Positions 34,965-42,916 of a DNA stretch of 64,000 nt are shown piece by piece; the stretch's first letter is position 1; each line of letters opens with the position of its first letter. This stretch comes from Hoeflea sp. 108 (GTDB taxonomy: Bacteria; Pseudomonadota; Alphaproteobacteria; Rhizobiales; Rhizobiaceae). The stretch is from assembly GCF_000372965.1 (NCBI RefSeq), contig NZ_KB890024.1, positions 3,978,501 through 4,042,500 of the forward strand. Direction: 5' to 3'. A model generated the notes under the pieces. That model did no database searches. It was given only the letters and a program-made list of their open reading frames with translations, and had not been told where the DNA came from. Made by a program: the position numbers and the translations under genes.

Positions 34965-35738
34965 TCAGTGTTCGAGGCCCAGCGCCTCGATCAGGTGCTC
35001 GCCCGTGATCACCCGCTCGACCTCCTCGATGGTCGACTGTTTCGGATCGATGTTGTCGGCCACCACCTGGCCGCCGCGCATCACCACGATGCGGTCCACC
35101 ACCTGGAAGACATGGTGGATGTTGTGGGCGATGAAGATGCAGGAATGGCCGGTGTCGCGCACCTCGCGCACGAAACGCAGCACCCCTTGCGTCTCGGCGA
35201 CACCGAGATTGTTGGTGGGCTCGTCCAGGATGATGAGGTTGCTGTCGAAATGCATGGCGCGCGCAATCGCCACCGCCTGGCGCTCGCCGCCCGACAGCGC
35301 CCCGATCGGCGTGTTCGGCGGGATGTTCTTGCTGATTCCGACGCGCTTGAGCAGGGTGCGGGCAACCTCGTTCATCGTCTCGTGGTCGAGGCGGTTGAAC
35401 AGGGCCGAGCCCTTGATCGGCTCGCGGCCGAGGAACAGGTTGCGGGCGATCGACAGCTGCGGCACCAAGGCCGAGTCCTGGTAGATCGTCTCGATGCCGT
35501 TCTCGATGGCGTCGGTGGTGCTTTTCATCTGCACCTCCTTGCCCTTGACGAAGATCTGGCCGCTGGTCATCGGCACCGCCCCCGACAGCACCTTGATCAA
35601 GGTCGATTTGCCGGCGCCGTTGTCGCCGAGAAGGCCCACCACCTCGTGGGTGTTGACGGTCAGCGAGACGTCACGGAGCGCGTGGATGCGGCCGTAGAAC
35701 TTGTTGATGTTCTGCATGCGGACGAGTTCTTCGGTCAT
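34965..35738 (-). CDS. Sugar-type ABC transporter ATP-binding protein (single domain)
   Basis: A 257-residue ATPase with Walker A GDNGAGKST near residue 38, signature LSGGERQ near 148 and Walker B LIILDEPTNNLG near 168. It has one nucleotide-binding domain, unlike the fused RbsA/MglA proteins, and would act as a homodimer. It begins 3 bases after the permease gene. With the permease and the binding protein it makes a complete importer of the ribose/inositol type. Confidence 0.93.
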   Translation of the reverse strand: MTEELVRMQNINKFYGRIHALRDVSLTVNTHEVVGLLGDNGAGKSTLIKVLSGAVPMTSGQIFVKGKEVQMKSTTDAIENGIETIYQDSALVPQLSIARNLFLGREPIKGSALFNRLDHETMNEVARTLLKRVGISKNIPPNTPIGALSGGERQAVAIARAMHFDSNLIILDEPTNNLGVAETQGVLRFVREVRDTGHSCIFIAHNIHHVFQVVDRIVVMRGGQVVADNIDPKQSTIEEVERVITGEHLIEALGLEH

Positions 35739-35741
35739 CGC

Positions 35742-36728
35742 TCAGGTTCCCGCATTGTGTCGGCGTTCGAGCCAGGAATGCAGCGCCATCATGCCAAGGA
35801 TGATCGCGCCGATGAAGATGTTGTAGGCAAGTCCGGGCACGCCGATCATGACGATGCCGTTGCGCATGATGCGCAGGATGAAGATGCCGAGCACGGTGCC
35901 GATGATGGTGCCACGGCCGCCGGTCAGCACCGTGCCGCCGATCACCACCATGGCGATGACCTCGAGCTCGTAGCCGGTGCCGCTATTGGGGTTGGCCGCC
36001 GAAGTGCGGATCGAGCTGATGATGCCGGCAAAGGCCGCCATCGCCGACGACAGCATGAACAGCGCGACCTTGGTGCGGTTGACGTTGACGCCGCGCGCCC
36101 TGGCCGCGTTGGGGTTGCCGCCGGACGCCTGGATCCAGTTGCCGGCCTTTGTCTGGGTGAGCAGGTAGTGGGCAAGGAAGGCAAACAGCGCAAACCACAG
36201 CAACGACATGTAGACGCGGAAGCCGCCGACATAGAACTCGCCGACCAGCAATTGCGCCAGCCACTGTCCCTCGGCGTTCCAGGTGCGCTGGGGGAAACCG
36301 TCGGTGATGTAGAGCGCCGAGCCGCGCGCGATCAACAGCATGCCCAGCGTCACCAGGAAGGATGGGATGGCAAGGCGGGTGACGAACCAGCCATTGACGA
36401 AGCCGATCAGCATGGCAAGGCCGATGGCGATCAGGAAGGCCAGCGGCAGCGGCGCAAGGCCGGTGTTGAACACCGTCCACATCACCACGGCCGACAGGCC
36501 GAACACCGAGCCGACCGACAGGTCGAACTCTCCCGAGGTCATCAAGAGCGTCATGGCCAGCGCGATCAGGCCAAGTTCGACCGTGAAGGCGAGCGTGTTG
36601 GAGATGTTCAGCGGTGACAGGAAGTCCGGATTGATCGACCAGAAGATCGCAATTTCCAGGATGAGCAGGACCAATGGCCCGAATTCAGGCTTCGCGACGA
36701 AGCGCTGCACTAGTGATCGATTGTCCAT
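35742..36728 (-). CDS. Sugar-type ABC transporter permease (RbsC-like)
   Basis: A 328-residue membrane protein with eight to ten hydrophobic segments of the BPD_transp_2 family. TSGEFDLSVGSVFGLSAVV near residue 68 and GGTVLTGGRGTIIGTVLG near 265 are hallmark segments of the ribose-type permeases. The start at 36728 gives the usual short cytoplasmic N-terminus; a longer frame upstream is Cys/His-rich and not protein-like. It is separated from the binding-protein gene by 181 bases that contain a strong stem-loop. Confidence 0.92.
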   Translation of the reverse strand: MDNRSLVQRFVAKPEFGPLVLLILEIAIFWSINPDFLSPLNISNTLAFTVELGLIALAMTLLMTSGEFDLSVGSVFGLSAVVMWTVFNTGLAPLPLAFLIAIGLAMLIGFVNGWFVTRLAIPSFLVTLGMLLIARGSALYITDGFPQRTWNAEGQWLAQLLVGEFYVGGFRVYMSLLWFALFAFLAHYLLTQTKAGNWIQASGGNPNAARARGVNVNRTKVALFMLSSAMAAFAGIISSIRTSAANPNSGTGYELEVIAMVVIGGTVLTGGRGTIIGTVLGIFILRIMRNGIVMIGVPGLAYNIFIGAIILGMMALHSWLERRHNAGT

Positions 36729-36870
36729 GACTGATCCGTGAAAGACGTTGGTCGTCAGGTGGAATGGCTGGCCGCGGGCGGCGTGGGGTGCGCACCGCGC
36801 AGGACACATGCCCTAGGGCTGGAGCGGCACTGGAACGGCTGCAGCAAGACCGAATGGCATCGTCGGAGAT

Positions 36871-36898
36871 CCTCCGGCCCGGACATCCGGGCCGGAGG
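36871..36898 (-). promoter_or_regulatory. Strong stem-loop between binding-protein and permease genes
   Basis: Twelve bases at 36871-36882 pair perfectly with 36887-36898 around an ACAT loop, 11 bases after the binding-protein stop. Hairpins at this place commonly stabilise the upstream mRNA and reduce read-through, so the binding protein is made in excess over the permease. Confidence 0.75.
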
Positions 36899-36909
36899 CT
36901 TGGCTGGCC

Positions 36910-37857
36910 TTATTTGCCCGACAGGATGTCGTCGTAGAGCTGCGCCCGGTCCTTTTCGTAGAGCGAGCCGACGATGATGTCGAAGCCGGGCGGGATCTTG
37001 CTGGCAGCCATCGCAGCCATGGACAGCGCCATGTAGCTGGTTGCCTGCGGGTCCTGCCACTGGGCGGCATTCACGTAACCTTCGAGCACCTCCTGGGTGG
37101 TGTCGCGCGAATTGCCCCAGCCGACGACGGGGATTTCGCCCGGTTTGACGCCAGCCTGGTCGAAGACCCGCTTGATCGAGCCGGTGACGAGGTCGCCGAG
37201 ACCGATGATCGCCTTTACCTTGCCCTTGTTGGCGGTCAGGTAGTCGGCCATGCGGGTGATGATCTCCGCCTGGTCGAGCGTGGCGTCAGTAACTTCCCAA
37301 GTAATGTTCAGCGGCTTGAAGACGCTGGCGATGCCTTCTTCCTCCTGCACGCCATAGGTGGCGCCCGGAACCTCGACCGGCATCCAGACGAAGTCGCCTT
37401 CCTTCACCAGCTTCTTGTCGACCAGGTACTGCGCCCAGCCTCTGCCGAAGGCGACGTTGTTGCCGCCGACATAGGCGTTGAAGTTGGCGGTCGGATCGGG
37501 CGTGTTCATGTTGATGATCGGAATGCCCGCGGCGCGGGCTTCCTCCGCCACCTTGACCAGGCTGCCCGGATCCGGGCTCGAGGTCACGATGCCGGCCGCC
37601 TTGGCCGCGATCGCGGCGCGAATGGCCTCCTGATGCGCCGGCACGTCGCCGTTGTGGAACGACGTATTGACGGTGTTGCCGGTGTCGTCGGCCCACTGCT
37701 TGGCTCCCGCCAGGAAATAGGTCCAGACAGGGTCGGCGGGCGAGCCATGCGACACCCAGTAATATGTCTTCTTGGCCTGCGCATAAGCGGTCGTTGCCAG
37801 CCCGAGGCTGGTCGCCACCAGCGCCGCCGAGACGACGGCAATTGTCCTTTTCAGCAC
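36910..37857 (-). CDS. Sugar ABC transporter substrate-binding protein (periplasmic-binding type 4)
   Basis: A 315-residue secreted protein. A Sec signal peptide (LKRTIAVVSAALVATSLG, cleavage after AYA-Q) precedes a two-lobe sugar-binding domain (SHGSPADPVWTYFLAGAKQ, and AGIVTSSPDPGSLVKVAEEA). GTG at 37857 is the likely start, because the alternative ATG 18 bases upstream overlaps the ribosome site AGGAGGAG, which is well spaced for the GTG. This family binds ribose, inositol, rhizopine and similar polyols. It heads an operon with permease, ATPase and a 2-hydroxyacid dehydrogenase. Two operator-like palindromes lie 150-180 bases upstream. Confidence 0.9.
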   Translation of the reverse strand: MLKRTIAVVSAALVATSLGLATTAYAQAKKTYYWVSHGSPADPVWTYFLAGAKQWADDTGNTVNTSFHNGDVPAHQEAIRAAIAAKAAGIVTSSPDPGSLVKVAEEARAAGIPIINMNTPDPTANFNAYVGGNNVAFGRGWAQYLVDKKLVKEGDFVWMPVEVPGATYGVQEEEGIASVFKPLNITWEVTDATLDQAEIITRMADYLTANKGKVKAIIGLGDLVTGSIKRVFDQAGVKPGEIPVVGWGNSRDTTQEVLEGYVNAAQWQDPQATSYMALSMAAMAASKIPPGFDIIVGSLYEKDRAQLYDDILSGK

Positions 37858-38005
37858 GGTTATTCTCCTCCTCATCCGGGGCGGGATGCCCCCGCTCCAC
37901 TCCTCAATCCAACGACATCGCCGAGCGGCCCGAGATCAGGACGCCTGCACTGTCGTTGATGGATTGGCCCTCCACCGCCGCACAATTCCTCCGGTACGAC
38001 GAATG

Positions 38006-38016
38006 ATCAAAATGAT
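38006..38016. promoter_or_regulatory. Operator candidate O1 for the LacI-family regulator
   Basis: ATCAAAATGAT is palindromic about its AAA centre. The 18 bases ATCAAAATGATGCTTTTT here are identical to those at 40431-40448 upstream of the regulator gene. It lies upstream of the sugar ABC operon. Confidence 0.7.
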
Positions 38017-38027
38017 GCTTTTTTACG

Positions 38028-38038
38028 ATCATTTTGAT
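38028..38038. promoter_or_regulatory. Operator candidate O2
   Basis: ATCATTTTGAT is the exact reverse complement of O1. The centres of O1 and O2 are 22 bases apart, about two helical turns, so two dimers could bind the same face of the DNA. Confidence 0.7.
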
Positions 38039-38225
38039 GTTAGAAAAGTGGCGTAAGGTCAGATGTGAGTCAAGCGCGAATCCCGCGCGGCAGGCGTTTT
38101 GATGGCTCGAGATGGAAAGCCGGGATTTCAGCCCGCTGATGGGCACGCACAGATGCGCTGCCACGCCTCATTTTGAGGCACAGCACTCGTCGCCTGGTCT
38201 GGACAGTTGCTGCGCGAGCGGCCGA

Positions 38226-39290
38226 TCAGACGGCGAAGAAACCGCCGTCGAACGGCAGCATCAGCCGCCCGCCGCCACGATCCACCAGCGTCAGCGTGTC
38301 GCCGGAAACGGTGATGTCGGCAATCTCGCTCCACCCCTGGGGCGGCACGACGGCGCCGAAGGCATAGCGGATGACCGTGCACCCCGCGCCAAGTTCGACT
38401 TCGGTCGGCACCCCGTCAGGCCGATCCTCACCTGGCTGGAGATGAATATCGGTCGCGGCTTCCTCAACGCCCAGCACGGCGACATGACGGCTATTCCAGG
38501 GCGCATAGCTGCGCCCGCCATTGCTCATCCACAGCACGGTCTGCGGCAGCATCAGCGCATCCTTCAGCGCAAAAAACAGAAAGCCATCGGAAGCAGCCAG
38601 CGCAGCCGACCAGCCGACGCGACGCCCCGGCTGCTCGGACAGCACCACGATGTCCTCGTGGCCCCGGTGGAACGGATAGCGACCGAGATCCGCCACTGCG
38701 CCGTCCTGCTGACGGACGGCGGAGAGATCGGTGAAGAATTGCGGATAGAGCAGGATCGAGCGGCCCCGCGCCGGGTCGGTCTCGGGCGGTGCGGCCATGG
38801 TCCTGCCGCCGGACTTCTGCGAAAAGCTCAGCCGCGCTCCGCCCGGCACGCGCACCATGGCATGATGCGCCACCGGCAACCTGCCCGCCCCGCCCTCGAA
38901 CACATGGGTCTGGTAGACCACCGGCTCGCCGGGCCGCAGGGCAATCGTCTTCTCGAGCCGCGCACCAGACACTTGCTGCTTCAGCCGGTAGCTCGCCACG
39001 ACGGCGCCGGCCACGACCGCCTGTTCGCCGCCTTCCCAATCGCCATTGGCCGACCAGCCATGAATCGGCACGCCTGGCTCGCTGCGGGCAAAGGGCGCGC
39101 AGAAGAAATCGCCGGCCAGCCGCCGCTCCACCGGCGCCACGCTGTCGGGCAGCGTCTCGGCGCTGTCCAGCCATGGCGCGCGATGCAGCGGCCGGACCGT
39201 CCGCCCGCCTGAAACGATCGCCAGATCGTCGATCACCCCGCCTTCGCGATTGAAATGCAACGAGATGCCGTCGGCCGAGATCAGATCCAT
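38226..39290 (-). CDS. Uncharacterised protein, galactose-mutarotase-like fold suspected
   Basis: A 354-residue cytoplasmic protein rich in predicted beta strands. The N-terminus (SADGISLHFNREGGVIDDLAIVS) and the segment FARSEPGVPIHGWSANGDWE resemble the beta-sandwich proteins of the aldose 1-epimerase superfamily, where a similar PIHG segment carries an active-site His. I cannot place it in a characterised family. The start at 39290 is the first ATG after the regulator stop; AGGG lies 11 bases upstream. It follows the LacI-type gene by 49 bases on the same strand and may alter the anomeric state of the sugar taken up by the neighbouring transporter. Confidence 0.7.
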   Translation of the reverse strand: MDLISADGISLHFNREGGVIDDLAIVSGGRTVRPLHRAPWLDSAETLPDSVAPVERRLAGDFFCAPFARSEPGVPIHGWSANGDWEGGEQAVVAGAVVASYRLKQQVSGARLEKTIALRPGEPVVYQTHVFEGGAGRLPVAHHAMVRVPGGARLSFSQKSGGRTMAAPPETDPARGRSILLYPQFFTDLSAVRQQDGAVADLGRYPFHRGHEDIVVLSEQPGRRVGWSAALAASDGFLFFALKDALMLPQTVLWMSNGGRSYAPWNSRHVAVLGVEEAATDIHLQPGEDRPDGVPTEVELGAGCTVIRYAFGAVVPPQGWSEIADITVSGDTLTLVDRGGGRLMLPFDGGFFAV

Positions 39291-39339
39291 GTGGAATGCC
39301 CTATGACCCTGAAACCACACCGAAATCAGAGCCCAGCGC

Positions 39340-40377
39340 TCAGACCTCGCTGGGGATATTCTCCCGGAACACCGACTGGATGCGGATGGTCGTTGTCGGG
39401 ATGTTCGGCTCGTTGTGCACGGCCCGCACCAGCCGGTCGATCGCCTCGCGCGCCTCCACCTGGGCGTTCTGGTCGATCGCCGCATCCATCACCCCGCTCA
39501 GCAGATATTGCCGGGTCTGGTCGGTCAGGTCGTGACCGATGAAGATCACAGATTTTTCCCGCCCCGTTTCCGTAAGCGCCCGCGCCACACCGTCCTGACC
39601 TGCTCCAATGCAATAGATCGCGAGCAAATCATCGTGCTCGTCGAGCAGCGCCCGCACCTCGTCATGCGCCTTGTCGGGATCCTCGTGCACCTCGCGCACG
39701 GCGACGACATCAAGCTTCGGAAAACTCTCCGACAGCACGTGACGGAAGCCCATTTCGCGTTCCTCATGGCCGCGATAGGCAAGCGCACCGGCGAGCAGCG
39801 CCACCTTGCCGGAAGCGCCCGGCAGGAACCGCCCGATGAGATAGCCGGCAAGGCGACCCGCCGCGCGATTGTCGATGCCGACATAATTCATCCGCCCGAC
39901 ATGGCTGATGTCGGACACCAGCGTCAGAACAGGAACTTCTGATGCAATCAGCCGCCGCACCGCCTCGCGCACCGAAGGACTGTCCAGCCCGATCAGCCCG
40001 ACACCCTGGCAATTGGCCCTGAGGCCGCCGAGCGCGGCAGCCGTCTGCTCGGGATCGACGCCGGCAACACGATGAATGACGACATCGACATCGCCGCGCA
40101 GTTCCGCCCGCCGCTCGATCTGGTTGACCAGATCCGCCATGAAGGCATTGCTGCCGCCAGGCAGCACGAAATCGAGACAGACTGTGCCCGACGACGAAGG
40201 CGCCGGTTCGCCGGCCAGGTTGGCGGCGATCGCCAGCACGTGCTTGCGCGTATGATCCTGCACCCCGGCGCGGTTGTTGAGCACCCGATCGACCGTCGCC
40301 TTCGAGACGCCGGCCAGCCGCGCGATTTCATCCATTTTCGGTCGCGAACTGGCCAACTGATGTTCCCTCACCGGCAT
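39340..40377 (-). CDS. LacI-family transcriptional regulator
   Basis: A 345-residue repressor: an N-terminal LacI helix-turn-helix (MDEIARLAGVSKATVDRVLN, about residues 15-34) and a periplasmic-binding-like ligand domain (about 65-335). Palindromes ATCAAAATGAT or close variants lie upstream of this gene, upstream of the sugar ABC operon and in front of the divergent desaturase operon, so it probably represses all three, and itself. The inducer should be the transported sugar-like compound or a metabolite of it. Confidence 0.92.
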   Translation of the reverse strand: MPVREHQLASSRPKMDEIARLAGVSKATVDRVLNNRAGVQDHTRKHVLAIAANLAGEPAPSSSGTVCLDFVLPGGSNAFMADLVNQIERRAELRGDVDVVIHRVAGVDPEQTAAALGGLRANCQGVGLIGLDSPSVREAVRRLIASEVPVLTLVSDISHVGRMNYVGIDNRAAGRLAGYLIGRFLPGASGKVALLAGALAYRGHEEREMGFRHVLSESFPKLDVVAVREVHEDPDKAHDEVRALLDEHDDLLAIYCIGAGQDGVARALTETGREKSVIFIGHDLTDQTRQYLLSGVMDAAIDQNAQVEAREAIDRLVRAVHNEPNIPTTTIRIQSVFRENIPSEV

Positions 40378-40430
40378 TGCAACAGGCGCAAACTATGGCG
40401 GCCATTTCGATGGGTCAACGTCACCTTCAT

Positions 40431-40441
40431 ATCAAAATGAT
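40431..40441. promoter_or_regulatory. Operator candidate O3, autoregulatory
   Basis: ATCAAAATGAT, identical to O1, with the same following seven bases (GCTTTTT). It lies 54 bases upstream of the LacI-type gene start. Confidence 0.7.
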
Positions 40442-40523
40442 GCTTTTTGATGAGGAATGACGATTTGAGAGCGACAGCACGAGAATCCCAACGAAACATG
40501 GCCGCAATTGCCTCCACCAAGGC

Positions 40524-40551
40524 TTGACGCATACTATTTCCAGTCGATAGC
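40524..40551 (+). promoter_or_regulatory. Promoter candidate of the desaturase operon
   Basis: TTGACG at 40524-40529 and GATAGC at 40546-40551 are 16 bases apart, a reasonable -35 and a weak -10. The palindromes O4 and O5 begin at the -10 end, so a bound repressor would block the promoter. Confidence 0.4.
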
Positions 40552-40575
40552 ATCAAAATGAAACATCATAATGAT
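40552..40575. promoter_or_regulatory. Operator candidates O4 and O5
   Basis: ATCAAAATGAA (40552-40562, one mismatch) and ATCATAATGAT (40565-40575, one change at the centre) lie 13 bases centre to centre, directly in front of the desaturase operon. They share the ATCA-N3-TGAT pattern of O1-O3. Confidence 0.65.
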
Positions 40576-40606
40576 GCATCAAGTCCAAAGTTCCGCCGAG
40601 CTGCCC

Positions 40607-41686
40607 ATGACGCCGACACCGAGAGACTACAGCCTGATCGGGCGCGACGCGGCGCTGGCCGAAGCCAACGGCATCGCCGCCGCCGAATGGTATTCCTGCC
40701 CCATCGAGCGCAAGCAGCTGAAGGAGCTGATGAAGCGCAGCGACGGCCCTGCCCTGCGCGACACCGCCATCTGGGTGGCGGCCCTTGTCCTGTCGGCCAC
40801 TGGCGGCATCTATTTCTGGGGCAGCTGGTGGGCCGTCCCCTTCTTCCTGGTCTACGGCGTGCTTTACGGCTCATCGAGCGACAGCCGCTGGCATGAGGCA
40901 GGCCACGGTACGGCGTTCAAGACACGCTGGATGAACGACGTGCTCTATTACGTCGCCAGCTTCATGATCCTGCGCGAGCCGACCGTCTGGCGCTGGAGCC
41001 ACACCCGCCACCACACCGACACCATCATCGTCGGCCGCGACCCTGAGATCGCCGTGCCCCGTCCGCCTGACGTCGCCGGCCTGCTGCTCAACATCTTTGC
41101 CCTGAAGAGCAGCCTTATGACGCTGAAGTCGCTGTTCATCCATGCCGCCGGCCGGCTGAAGCCGGATGAAGCGACCTTCATCCCCGAGATGGAGCGCTGG
41201 AAAGTCTATCTGGTGGCGCGCATCTATCTCGCGATCTTTGCCACGGTCATCGTCGCCTGCTTCTGGATAGGCAGCATCCTGCCGGCCATGCTGGTCGGCC
41301 TGCCCAGCCTCTACGGCGGCTTCATGACCATCTATTTCGGCCTGACCCAGCATGCCGGCCTCGCCGAGGACGTGCTCGACCACCGCCTCAACACCCGCAC
41401 CATCTACATGAACCCGCTGTTCCGCTTCCTGTACTGGAACATGAACTACCATGTGGAGCACCACATGTTCCCGATGGTGCCCTATCACGCGTTGCCCCGG
41501 CTGCATCAGGCGATCAAGGCCGATTGCCCCGAACCTTATCCAAGCACCATCGCAGCCTACCGCGAGATCATCCCGACCATTTTCAGGCAGGTGCGCGAAC
41601 CCGCCTACCACGTCATCAGGCGCCTGCCCGACGGCAAGGTGCCCGTGCCCTACAACCATGGCGCCATCATCAATCCGGCCGAATAG
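40607..41686 (+). CDS. Membrane fatty-acid-desaturase-family oxygenase (MocD-like)
   Basis: A 359-residue membrane di-iron enzyme. Three histidine boxes are intact: HEAGHGT (96-102), HTRHH (132-136) and HVEHH (282-286), with hydrophobic pairs between them. The start is uncertain: 40607 is chosen because an earlier ATG at 40571 sits inside an operator-like palindrome, and neither has a clear ribosome site. A MocE-type Rieske ferredoxin follows after 16 bases and would supply electrons. In rhizopine catabolism the related MocD/MocE pair is thought to oxidise an O-methyl-inosamine. A hydroxylase or demethylase on a polyol is therefore more likely than lipid desaturation. Confidence 0.85.
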   Translation: MTPTPRDYSLIGRDAALAEANGIAAAEWYSCPIERKQLKELMKRSDGPALRDTAIWVAALVLSATGGIYFWGSWWAVPFFLVYGVLYGSSSDSRWHEAGHGTAFKTRWMNDVLYYVASFMILREPTVWRWSHTRHHTDTIIVGRDPEIAVPRPPDVAGLLLNIFALKSSLMTLKSLFIHAAGRLKPDEATFIPEMERWKVYLVARIYLAIFATVIVACFWIGSILPAMLVGLPSLYGGFMTIYFGLTQHAGLAEDVLDHRLNTRTIYMNPLFRFLYWNMNYHVEHHMFPMVPYHALPRLHQAIKADCPEPYPSTIAAYREIIPTIFRQVREPAYHVIRRLPDGKVPVPYNHGAIINPAE

Positions 41687-41702
41687 GCCTTCGGAGACCC
41701 AC

Positions 41703-42020
41703 ATGCCGGAACAATGGATCAACGCCTGCGACGCAGACGACATCGACCAGGACGACGTGATCCGCTTCGATCACGATGGCCGCACCTTCGCGCTCTACCG
41801 CACCGAGGACGACCGCTTCTTCGCCACCGACGGCCTGTGCACGCATGAAAAGGTGCATCTGTCAGGCGGCCTGGTGATGGGCACCATCATCGAGTGCCCC
41901 AAGCACAATGGCCGCTTCGACTTCACCTCGGGCAAGGCCAAAGGCGCTCCGGTCTGCGTCGACCTCGCCACCTACCCGGTCAAGGTCGAGGACGGACGCG
42001 TGATGATCATGCTCGCCTGA
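41703..42020 (+). CDS. MocE-family Rieske [2Fe-2S] ferredoxin
   Basis: A 105-residue soluble electron carrier. The cluster ligands are Cys46 and His48 in CTHEKVHLSGG and Cys65 and His68 in CPKHNGRFDF, the Rieske pattern. GGAG lies 10 bases before the ATG. Small Rieske proteins of the MocE type accompany membrane desaturase-like oxygenases in rhizobia. No matching reductase (MocF-like) gene is in the window, so a shared reductase must be used. Confidence 0.93.
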   Translation: MPEQWINACDADDIDQDDVIRFDHDGRTFALYRTEDDRFFATDGLCTHEKVHLSGGLVMGTIIECPKHNGRFDFTSGKAKGAPVCVDLATYPVKVEDGRVMIMLA

Positions 42021-42063
42021 GCAACTTTCCAAGCCAGCCCGAACGTCAGCCGCGAGATCAAAG

Positions 42064-42873
42064 ATGCAGTCTTCCCAGCCCACCGTCGCCGACCTGCTTG
42101 CGCTCAAGAGCAAGCGCCAGCTCACCAAGCTCAGGGTCGAGTCGCTCGACGAGGCCGCGGCCGCCAACGCTGCCGGCATCGACATGCTGTCGGTGCCGCC
42201 TGAGGTGCTTGCGCTCGAGGGTTTCCGTGCCGTCTGCCCCAATCCCTTCGTCGTCGGCGGTCTCGAGCCCGGCGCCTACATCACCGAGGACGACTATCTC
42301 CGTGTTGCCTTCCGCCTGCTGAAGCTGGGAGCCAATGCCGTCTATTGCGGTGCGAGCCTCGGCATCGTCAGGCGCCTGCGCGACGAAGGCATTCCCGTCG
42401 TCGGCCATGTCGGCCTGGTCCCGTCGCGTCGCACCTGGACCGGCGGCTTCAAGGCCGTGGGCAAGACCTACGATAGCGCCATGATGGTCTGGCAGCAGAC
42501 AAAAGCGCTGGAAGACGCTGGCGCGTTTGCCGCCGAGATCGAGGTCGTGCCGCCGGCCATTGCCGAGGCGATCTCCAAACGCACCAGCCTGCTGATGATC
42601 TCGATGGGCGCAGGCGCCGGCTGCGACGCGCAATATCTCTTCGCCACCGACGTGCTCGGTGAGCACAACGGCCACTATCCGCGTCACTCCAAGGTCTATC
42701 GCGACTTCCATTCGCAATATCAGCGCCTCCAGCAGGAGCGCATCTCAGCCTTCCGCGAGTATGCCGCCGATGTGGCAAGCGGCGCCTATCCGGCAGCCGG
42801 CCATCTTGTCCGCATGGACGCGGCAGAGCAGGATCGCTTCCTGGCGGAGATGGCAAGGACACCGCAGGTCTGA
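42064..42873 (+). CDS. PanB-like protein (ketopantoate hydroxymethyltransferase fold), active site altered
   Basis: A 269-residue barrel protein that follows E. coli PanB over most of its length (GHVGLVPSRRTWTGGFKAVG; SMGAGAGCDAQYLFATDVLG; GHYPRHSKVYRDF). By my alignment from memory, the PanB metal ligands are missing: the GDS motif is VPP, the ADLPF Asp is Gly, and VKIEGG reads VYCGAS, which loses both Lys and Glu. The later catalytic Glu (LECVP) is kept as IEVVP. It is therefore unlikely to make ketopantoate. It sits between the Rieske ferredoxin and two MocA-type dehydrogenases and probably acts on a carbon skeleton in that pathway. Confidence 0.8.
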   Translation: MQSSQPTVADLLALKSKRQLTKLRVESLDEAAAANAAGIDMLSVPPEVLALEGFRAVCPNPFVVGGLEPGAYITEDDYLRVAFRLLKLGANAVYCGASLGIVRRLRDEGIPVVGHVGLVPSRRTWTGGFKAVGKTYDSAMMVWQQTKALEDAGAFAAEIEVVPPAIAEAISKRTSLLMISMGAGAGCDAQYLFATDVLGEHNGHYPRHSKVYRDFHSQYQRLQQERISAFREYAADVASGAYPAAGHLVRMDAAEQDRFLAEMARTPQV

Positions 42874-42916
42874 TCGGGAAACGGCTTGGGAGAGCCGATA
42901 CTGGGGAGGGAAAAGA

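Noticed and set aside
34944..36617. Open frame of 557 codons on the plus strand
   Set aside because: Antisense to the sugar ABC ATPase and permease genes. Its composition is His/Asp/Arg-rich without any domain.
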